Below are positions 6,957-11,790 of a DNA stretch of 12,957 nt, piece by piece. The stretch is from positions 1 to 12,957 of the forward strand of contig JAISUQ010000121.1 of the NCBI GenBank assembly GCA_031272005.1. The letters are read 5' to 3'. This DNA is from Coriobacteriales bacterium. Its GTDB lineage: Bacteria; Actinomycetota; Coriobacteriia; Coriobacteriales; UBA8131. Both the position numbers and the translations under genes were made by a program. The notes below the pieces were generated by a model. The model saw nothing but the letters and a program-made list of their open reading frames with translations, was not told the origin of the DNA and did not search any database. How positions within the stretch are numbered: position 1 is the stretch's first letter; every line of letters starts with the position of its first letter.

Positions 6957-8793
6957 GGCCAACGCCAGCCAATCCGCGCCCGCCCGTCAACTGTTGATCT
7001 GCTGCGGCACCGGTTGCCTGGCCAACAAGGCTGCCGCTGTGGCCGAAGCCCTTGAAGCAGCCATCCAGGCCGCCGGCGCCAACGCTGTGGTGCAGCCAGA
7101 TGCCCTCCAGCTCAAGCGCACCGGTTGCAACGGCTTTTGTGAGAACGGCCCGATTGTCAAGATCCACCCGGATGATGTCTCCTACTACAAGGTCAAGCCG
7201 GAGCACGCCGAAGCCATCATCGCCAGTATCGGCGGCGAGCCCTACCAGGCGCTGCTTTATCGCGGCGACGACAAGCAACCGGTGACCCGCCAGCAGGACA
7301 ACCCCTTCTATGCTCCGCAACACAAGGTGGCGCTGCGCAACATCGGCCAGATCGATCCGCTGGCCATTGAGGACTATCTGACCAGCGGCGGCTACCAGGC
7401 GCTGCGCAAGGCGCTGGCAATGCCGCCGGCTCGGATTATCGAGGAGGTCATCGCCTCTGGCCTGCGCGGACGTGGCGGCGCCGGCTTTCCCACCGGCATC
7501 AAGTGGCAGACCTGCGCCGGCTACCAGCCTACGCCCAAATATGTGGTCTGCAATGGCGACGAGGGCGATCCCGGTGCCTTCATGGATCGCTCCATCCTGG
7601 AAGGCGACCCGCATTCCGTAGTCGAGGGGCTGACCATCGCCGCTCTGGCCATCGGCGCCGAGCGCGGCTTCTTCTACATCCGCGATGAGTACGGCCTGGC
7701 TCTGCACAATGTCCAGGCGGCTATCCAGGCTGCGACAGCCGCCGGTTATCTGGGCGATGACATCCTGGGCAGCGGCCGCAAGTTGCATCTGGAGATCGTC
7801 CGCGGCGGCGGCGCCTTCGTTTGTGGCGAGTCCACGGCCCTGATGGCCTCCATCGAGGGCAAGGTGGGGGAGCCACGCGCCAAATACGTACGCAGCGCCG
7901 AGCGCGGCCTGTGGGACATGCCCACCGTGTTGAACAACGTCGAGACCCTGGCCAACATCCCCTACATCATCGCCAATGGCGGTGCCGCCTACGCTAAGCT
8001 GGGCACCGAAGGTTCCAAGGGCACCAAGGTCTTCTCGCTGGTCGGCAAGGTCAACCGTACCGGCTTGGTGGAGGTGGAGATGGGCGCCACCCTGCGCCAT
8101 CTGATTTACGACATCGGCGGCGGCATCAAACGTAACCGGCCGTTCAAGGCCGTCCAGACCGGCGGGCCGTCCGGCGGCTGCATCCCGGCCGAGATGCTGG
8201 ATCTGGCCGTGGACTTCGACAGCCTCACCGCCAAAGGCGCGATGATGGGCTCCGGTGGCATGATTGTCATGGACGACCACGACTGCATGGTCGAGGTCGC
8301 CCGTTACTACGTCAACTTCCTCAGCGAGGAGAGCTGCGGTAAATGCACCCCCTGTCGCGAAGGTCTGCGCCAGATGCTGCGCATCCTCACCGACATTACC
8401 GAGGGTCGTGGCCAGCAAGGCGACATTGAGCTGTTGGAGCGTCTGGCCAACACCATCAAGGACGCCTCGCTCTGTGCTTTGGGTAAGAGTGCGCCCAACC
8501 CGGTCCTCTCCACCATCAAGCACTTTCGGGCTGAGTATGAGGCGCATATCAACGAGCATAGCTGTCCGGCCGGGGTCTGTTCGGCATTGTGCGTCTATAC
8601 CATCGCAGCCGAGTCATGCACAAGCTGTTCGGCCTGCAAACGGGCCTGCCCGCTGGGGATTATCTCCGGCGAGAAGGGCGTGCCCTACTCCATCGACTCT
8701 GAGCGCTGTATCGCCTGCGGCAGCTGTCGTGACGCCTGCCGCTTCGACGCCGTGCGACCAATCAAGAAGGAGAGGCAGGTGGTGGCGTCATGA
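6949..8793 (+). CDS. NuoF-like NADH/FMN subunit with extra Fe-S domains (HydB/HndC type)
   Basis: 614 residues, much longer than respiratory NuoF (about 430-450). An N-terminal thioredoxin-like [2Fe-2S] domain has Cys18 (or 19), 23, 60 and 64. The core has the FMN loop GRGGAGFPTGIKW (174-186), the NADH/FMN segment CNGDEGDPGAFMDR (201-214) and GGGAFVCGESTALM (286-299). The N3-type [4Fe-4S] has Cys463, 466, 469 and 509. A CPAGVC segment (539-544) leads into a C-terminal ferredoxin domain with Cys557/560/563/567 and Cys587/590/593/597. This layout is that of the NADH subunit of HydABC/HndABCD and HylABC-type complexes, several of which bifurcate electrons. The loop after 308 reads PRAKYV in place of the PRxKPPFP common in complex I. 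It overlaps the next gene as ATGA. It is the likely site of NAD+ reduction or NADH oxidation. Confidence 0.93.
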   Translation: MSKANASQSAPARQLLICCGTGCLANKAAAVAEALEAAIQAAGANAVVQPDALQLKRTGCNGFCENGPIVKIHPDDVSYYKVKPEHAEAIIASIGGEPYQALLYRGDDKQPVTRQQDNPFYAPQHKVALRNIGQIDPLAIEDYLTSGGYQALRKALAMPPARIIEEVIASGLRGRGGAGFPTGIKWQTCAGYQPTPKYVVCNGDEGDPGAFMDRSILEGDPHSVVEGLTIAALAIGAERGFFYIRDEYGLALHNVQAAIQAATAAGYLGDDILGSGRKLHLEIVRGGGAFVCGESTALMASIEGKVGEPRAKYVRSAERGLWDMPTVLNNVETLANIPYIIANGGAAYAKLGTEGSKGTKVFSLVGKVNRTGLVEVEMGATLRHLIYDIGGGIKRNRPFKAVQTGGPSGGCIPAEMLDLAVDFDSLTAKGAMMGSGGMIVMDDHDCMVEVARYYVNFLSEESCGKCTPCREGLRQMLRILTDITEGRGQQGDIELLERLANTIKDASLCALGKSAPNPVLSTIKHFRAEYEAHINEHSCPAGVCSALCVYTIAAESCTSCSACKRACPLGIISGEKGVPYSIDSERCIACGSCRDACRFDAVRPIKKERQVVAS

Positions 8794-9593
8794 GCCAGCA
8801 GCTGACAATCACCATCGACGGCAAGCAGTGCACCTGCGAGAAAGGCGAATACCTGCTCGATGTAGCCAAGCGCAACGGCATCTTCATCCCCACGCTTTGC
8901 CACCATGAAGGGCTGGGCGGCATCGGCTCGTGTAGGGTCTGCATCTGCGAGGTCGTGGCCCGCGGGCGCTCGCAGGTCGTCACCTCCTGTATCTATCCGG
9001 TAGAGGGTGAGATAGAGGTCTTCACCAAGAATGAGCGCATCAAGGAGCAGCGCGCCATCATCCTCGCCCTGCTGCATCACCTGGCACCGGCCAGCGAGAC
9101 CATCTCCCAGATGGCCGCCTTCATGGGTGCCGACCTGCCCCGTCTGGCGGATAAGGAAGGTGGCGAGAAGTGCATCCTCTGCGGCCGCTGCACCACCGCC
9201 TGTGAGCAGATCGGCACCGGCGCCATCGCCAAGTGTGGGCGCGGTGTGACCAAGGAGATTGCCACGCCCTATCACCAACCTACAGCGGAGTGCATCGGCT
9301 GCGCCGCCTGCGCCAATGTCTGTCCCACCGGCGAGATCACCTGCGAGCAAACCGACGAGAGTGTCACCATCTGGGGCAAGACCTTCGAGTATCTGCGCTG
9401 CAGTTGCTGCGGCGAGCCTTTTGCCACCCGCGAGCAATACGAGTTCGCTGCCAGTAAGCGTCATCTGCCCGCAGACCCAGACACCGCCGCCGCCACCGGC
9501 CAGGACCCTGAGCCGCTCTGCGAAGCCTGCGAGAAGCGCGCCACCGCCCAACGCCTGGCAAAGAACAGCATCCAATTCGTGGTGGAACCGTAG
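8790..9593 (+). CDS. NuoG/HydA N-terminus-like Fe-S subunit with zinc-ribbon tail, no H-cluster
   Basis: 267 residues. A plant-type [2Fe-2S] domain comes first, with Cys37, 48, 51 and 67. The linker (about 68-127) has no cysteine, so the His-Cys3 [4Fe-4S] site usual in NuoG and in many HydA proteins is absent even though HH (96-97) remains. A two-cluster ferredoxin domain follows, with Cys128/131/134/138 and Cys168/171/174/178. The C-terminus is a zinc-ribbon-like segment with Cys204/206/207 and Cys244/247. There is no hydrogenase H-cluster domain and no NuoG molybdopterin-like domain. The protein probably wires the NADH module to the aldehyde oxidoreductase side, possibly through the polyferredoxin. 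It starts in an ATGA overlap with the NuoF-like gene and is the last gene of the operon. Confidence 0.88.
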   Translation: MSQQLTITIDGKQCTCEKGEYLLDVAKRNGIFIPTLCHHEGLGGIGSCRVCICEVVARGRSQVVTSCIYPVEGEIEVFTKNERIKEQRAIILALLHHLAPASETISQMAAFMGADLPRLADKEGGEKCILCGRCTTACEQIGTGAIAKCGRGVTKEIATPYHQPTAECIGCAACANVCPTGEITCEQTDESVTIWGKTFEYLRCSCCGEPFATREQYEFAASKRHLPADPDTAAATGQDPEPLCEACEKRATAQRLAKNSIQFVVEP

Positions 9594-9616
9594 CGGGACA
9601 CTGAGAACTTGGAACA

Positions 9617-9667
9617 CTGGTGTGGGTTCATCCGTCTTGCATTTACAGGCGGATGAACCCACACCGG
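9617..9667. terminator. Long near-perfect hairpin between convergent genes, possible bidirectional terminator or repeat element
   Basis: The arm GGTGTGGGTTCATCCG (9619-9634) is exactly complementary to CGGATGAACCCACACC (9650-9665). Three more inner pairs (one a wobble) leave a loop of about 9 bases. No T-run follows on the plus strand, and none is obvious on the minus strand, so it is not a textbook intrinsic terminator. Its place 24 bases after the NuoG-like stop suggests 3'-end formation or mRNA protection. A dispersed palindromic repeat is the alternative. Confidence 0.5.
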
Positions 9668-9761
9668 CTATCAGCCCTGCGCCGCCGAAAATGCCCAAAC
9701 CAACGGAAACCAACATATAATTGTACAAAACTAAACATAAGCGGTGCATTATTAGCACTAA

Positions 9762-9773
9762 AAGTTTAATATA
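9762..9773 (+). repeat. 12-bp direct repeat, copy 1
   Basis: AAGTTTAATATA, identical to 11779-11790. The two copies lie just outside the two ends of the minus-strand operon. AT-rich and short, so chance or similar regulatory sites are possible explanations. Confidence 0.4.
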
Positions 9774-9799
9774 GTCCAATAATAGCTAAGTAGTCAGAA

Positions 9800-10090
9800 T
9801 CAAACCCAGTTGGTCAGCCAGTCTTCCAGGTCTGCTCTGGCCTTTGCGGCATCGGCGGGCGGATAACCGACCTTGATGACGTCTTTTGCCAGCAGACCCT
9901 TGATTTGCGTGCCATCGTTGAGTTTGACGGAGAAGGTCGGGCGACGCAGCCTGTCGTTGATGCGGCTTGTGGCCACCAGGTTACTATCCAGTATGGCTGC
10001 CAGTAAGTCGGCCCCGTTTGCCGACAGCCGATACTCGTAATTCTCCGCATCAGCAAAGCAGTTCTCAGCTTTTTGCACGGAGAAGTCCAT
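9800..10090 (-). CDS. Unrecognised 96-residue protein
   Basis: I do not recognise this family. The protein is 96 residues, soluble and compact, with one Cys at 11. The middle, LRRPTFSVKLNDGTQIKGLL, looks like a run of beta strands in a small barrel-type fold. The C-terminus is a probable amphipathic helix ending in EDWLTNWV. It has no membrane segment and no signal peptide. ATG 10090 lies two bases after the TAA of the cysteine desulfurase gene, and GAGG on the minus strand about 7 bases upstream can serve as ribosome binding site. The tight spacing and operon position make it real and suggest a role together with the desulfurase and the C-GCAxxG-C-C protein, for example as a partner or acceptor protein. 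That role is a guess. Confidence 0.7.
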   Translation of the reverse strand: MDFSVQKAENCFADAENYEYRLSANGADLLAAILDSNLVATSRINDRLRRPTFSVKLNDGTQIKGLLAKDVIKVGYPPADAAKARADLEDWLTNWV

Positions 10091-10092
10091 GT

Positions 10093-11247
10093 TTATACCT
10101 CACTGGAGATGACGTCGTCCAGCGCTTCCAGCAGTGTCAGCAGTTGCTGGTGGCTGGTGAAGCGCGAGAGGCTGATGCGGACCGTGCCCAGACGAGCATC
10201 CACGCCCAGGCTGCTGTAGATGAGCGGGGCGCAGTGCAGTCCGGTACGGACTATGATGTCATAGCTGTCCAGCAGCAGGCCGCCCACATCATCAGGCACC
10301 AGGCCATCGATGGTCATGGAGAGCACTGGAGTTGCGGGCGACCCGGGGTCAATCAGGTGCAGAGACGGGCTGAGCGCAGTAAGCTGCTGCTTGAGCCAGG
10401 ACAGTTCCGCCTCTATCCGTTGCCGCTGAGCGCACAGCGGGTGCTCTGTGGCCCAACGCAGCGCCGCCAGCAGCCCCCAGGCGCCGGGTTCGTTGCCGGT
10501 GCCGGCCTCCAGGTGCAGTGGCATTTCGGGCGGCATGGTGTCCAAATCCGAGCGGATGCCGGTGCCGCCCACCAGATGTGGCTGCAATTCCAAGCCAGGG
10601 CGCAGGTACAGGCCGCCAGTGCCCTGCGGCCCGAGCAGGTATTTATGGCCGGTGAAGGCTGCCATGTCAACACCCCAGTCCGCCAGGCGGATAGCGTCCA
10701 GCCAGCCCAGCGATTGTGCCATATCAAGTAGCACTATTGCACCGGCTTGATGCGCCGCCGCCGTCAGTGCCTTGACATCATTGACGGCACCGGTGACATT
10801 GGAGGCATGCGTGAACACCGCCAGCCGCGGATGGAGTTCATCCAGGGCTTGCTGCCAGCTGGCCAAAGGAATCCGCCCGCAGCTGTCGCAATCCAGATAA
10901 TGCAGCTTGATACCATGCTCCGAGCTGAGGATGTGCAGTGGCCGCAAAACAGAGTTATGCTCGGCGTTGGTGCTCAGGACTTTGTCGCCTGCCTTGAGTC
11001 CGCAGCCGAAGATGGCCAGATTCAAGCCCCAGGTGGCGTTGGCGCCCAAGGCGATGCGTGCAGGATCGTCCACCCCCAGCAGTGTGGCCAGCTCCTGGCG
11101 CAAGGCGGCAAAGACATCGAAGTCGGCGATGCCGCCCCGATTGGCTGCTCCCGGGAGTTGGTCCAGTGCTGCCGATGTGGCCCTGGCGACTTCCGGCGGC
11201 TTAGGCCAGGAGGTGGCGGCGTTGTTGAGATAGATGAAGTCGCTCAT
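10093..11247 (-). CDS. Cysteine desulfurase family protein (class V aminotransferase fold)
   Basis: 384 residues, the usual length for this fold. The PLP-binding Lys202 lies in FTGHKYLLGPQGTGG (198-212). Other cofactor residues are His97 (AEHNS), Asp175 and Gln178 (LLDMAQ) and His201. The candidate catalytic Cys339 lies in VRTGLHCAPL (333-342), as in NifS/SufS-like desulfurases and the TIGR01977-type subfamily. Such enzymes take sulfur (or selenium) from cysteine (or selenocysteine) as a protein-bound persulfide. The N-terminus YLNNAATSWPKPPEV is typical. The start ATG overlaps the TGA of the upstream C-GCAxxG-C-C gene by 4 bases. Next to a xanthine-oxidase-family enzyme, a natural job would be supply of the sulfido ligand of the molybdenum cofactor, or a selenium equivalent. 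An Fe-S role is possible, but no IscU- or SufU-like scaffold is seen here. Confidence 0.9.
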   Translation of the reverse strand: MSDFIYLNNAATSWPKPPEVARATSAALDQLPGAANRGGIADFDVFAALRQELATLLGVDDPARIALGANATWGLNLAIFGCGLKAGDKVLSTNAEHNSVLRPLHILSSEHGIKLHYLDCDSCGRIPLASWQQALDELHPRLAVFTHASNVTGAVNDVKALTAAAHQAGAIVLLDMAQSLGWLDAIRLADWGVDMAAFTGHKYLLGPQGTGGLYLRPGLELQPHLVGGTGIRSDLDTMPPEMPLHLEAGTGNEPGAWGLLAALRWATEHPLCAQRQRIEAELSWLKQQLTALSPSLHLIDPGSPATPVLSMTIDGLVPDDVGGLLLDSYDIIVRTGLHCAPLIYSSLGVDARLGTVRISLSRFTSHQQLLTLLEALDDVISSEV

Positions 11248-11669
11248 AGCAGGTCATGTTCCTCCAGGAGTTGCACTGCCTTGCCGAACGTCTCCTCCAC
11301 CAGCCCGGGGCAGCGGGCCAGTTTGTTGGCCTGGTCGCCTTCCAGAATATCCGGACAGCTGATACCGGCATAACGCTCGGCTATCAGCTGCTTGAACCAG
11401 TCGTACAGCTCCTGGGCCAGGTTATCGTAGTCTGGGTCGGCCATCTCCTCGGCTGTGCCCTGGCCGGCATAGTAGGACAATACGCACATACCACCCGTCA
11501 ATGCTCCGCAGACCTGCCCCGTGCCCCGCAGGCCATCGTTGAGCGCGCCTACGGTGCGAATCAGGTCCGGGTCGTCTTTCTCCTCGGTGTCCAGCACCAG
11601 CTGCATCATGATCTGGGCGCAGGCAAAGCCCTGATTGGAAAGCTCCAGCATCCGCTCGAACAAGCCCAT
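11244..11669 (-). CDS. C-GCAxxG-C-C family protein, DVU_1555 type
   Basis: 141 residues from ATG 11669. The ORF stays open to about 11780 upstream, but GAGGT on the minus strand 6 bases before ATG 11669 and the family-like start MGLFERMLELSNQGFACAQ fix this start. Conserved cysteines are Cys17 (GFACAQ), Cys54 (VCGALTGG), Cys62, Cys105 and Cys120, which is the C-GCAxxG-C-C pattern. Members are small helical proteins thought to be redox active or metal/sulfur binding, and some members are selenoproteins. Here all positions are Cys. It is the first gene of the minus-strand operon and is translationally coupled to the desulfurase, which suggests that it may receive or relay sulfur. I recall the same family next to the DVU_1557 homologue in D. 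vulgaris. The exact function is unknown. Confidence 0.85.
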   Translation of the reverse strand: MGLFERMLELSNQGFACAQIMMQLVLDTEEKDDPDLIRTVGALNDGLRGTGQVCGALTGGMCVLSYYAGQGTAEEMADPDYDNLAQELYDWFKQLIAERYAGISCPDILEGDQANKLARCPGLVEETFGKAVQLLEEHDLL

Positions 11670-11706
11670 TGCGCACCTCGCAATACTGATCCGACATCTG
11701 TCCAAC

Positions 11707-11735
11707 ATACTATCCCAACACCTGCGCCTCGGCAA
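11707..11735 (-). promoter_or_regulatory. Candidate sigma-70-type promoter of the minus-strand operon
   Basis: Read on the minus strand: TTGCCG (11730-11735), 17 bases, then TAGTAT (11707-11712). Each hexamer matches 4 of 6 consensus positions with ideal spacing. The start point would fall near 11700, giving a leader of about 30 bases before ATG 11669. Confidence 0.33.
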
Positions 11736-11778
11736 TCCAAATCGTCCCCATGGCACAGCGCGCAACCCCGGGTTAACC

Positions 11779-11790
11779 AAGTTTAATATA
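11779..11790 (+). repeat. 12-bp direct repeat, copy 2
   Basis: AAGTTTAATATA, immediately before the radical SAM start codon and identical to 9762-9773 on the other side of the minus-strand operon. Confidence 0.4.

Larger units (their letters stand above)
9594..9799. other. Gap between convergent operons
   Basis: 206 bases between the stop codons of two convergent transcription units. The first part holds the long hairpin listed separately. The part from about 9710 to 9799 is strongly AT-rich, with a weak GTGC/GCAC dyad at 9744-9758 and one copy of a 12-bp direct repeat. I see no gene. Confidence 0.6.
11670..11790. other. Divergent intergenic region
   Basis: 121 bases between the divergently transcribed C-GCAxxG-C-C and radical SAM genes, so it must hold promoters for both directions. 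It contains a minus-strand promoter candidate (11707-11735), the 8-bp palindrome GGTTAACC (11771-11778) and copy 2 of the 12-bp repeat. A TATAAT at 11787-11792 overlaps the first codon of the radical SAM gene. Confidence 0.55.

Noticed and set aside
6913..8559. Long minus-strand open frame of 548 codons opposite the NuoF-like gene
   Set aside because: Its translation is low in motif content and repetitive in Gly/Ala/Asp/Val, as expected for the complement of a GC-rich coding frame. The plus-strand gene has complete family motifs. The same applies to the open frame at 1798-3237 (minus) opposite the aldehyde oxidoreductase.
6411..9593. NuoEFG-like genes as part of respiratory complex I
   Set aside because: No nuoA-D or nuoH-N genes are near, the NuoF-like protein has extra N- and C-terminal Fe-S domains, and the NuoG-like protein lacks the long molybdopterin-like domain. 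The set fits soluble HydBC/HndABC-like modules.
8790..9593. [FeFe]-hydrogenase large subunit
   Set aside because: The protein ends at 267 residues after the ferredoxin and zinc-ribbon parts. None of the H-cluster motifs (TSCCPxW, MPCxxKxxE and the like) is present.
11751..11767. Sigma-54 promoter upstream of the radical SAM gene (TGGCAC at 11751)
   Set aside because: The -24 element matches, but TTGC is not found at the required distance. The bases there read GCAAC.
11670..11780. N-terminal extension of the C-GCAxxG-C-C protein (178-residue version)
   Set aside because: The extension is Arg/Pro/Trp-rich noncoding-like sequence, and the GAGGT ribosome site and family-like start point to ATG 11669.
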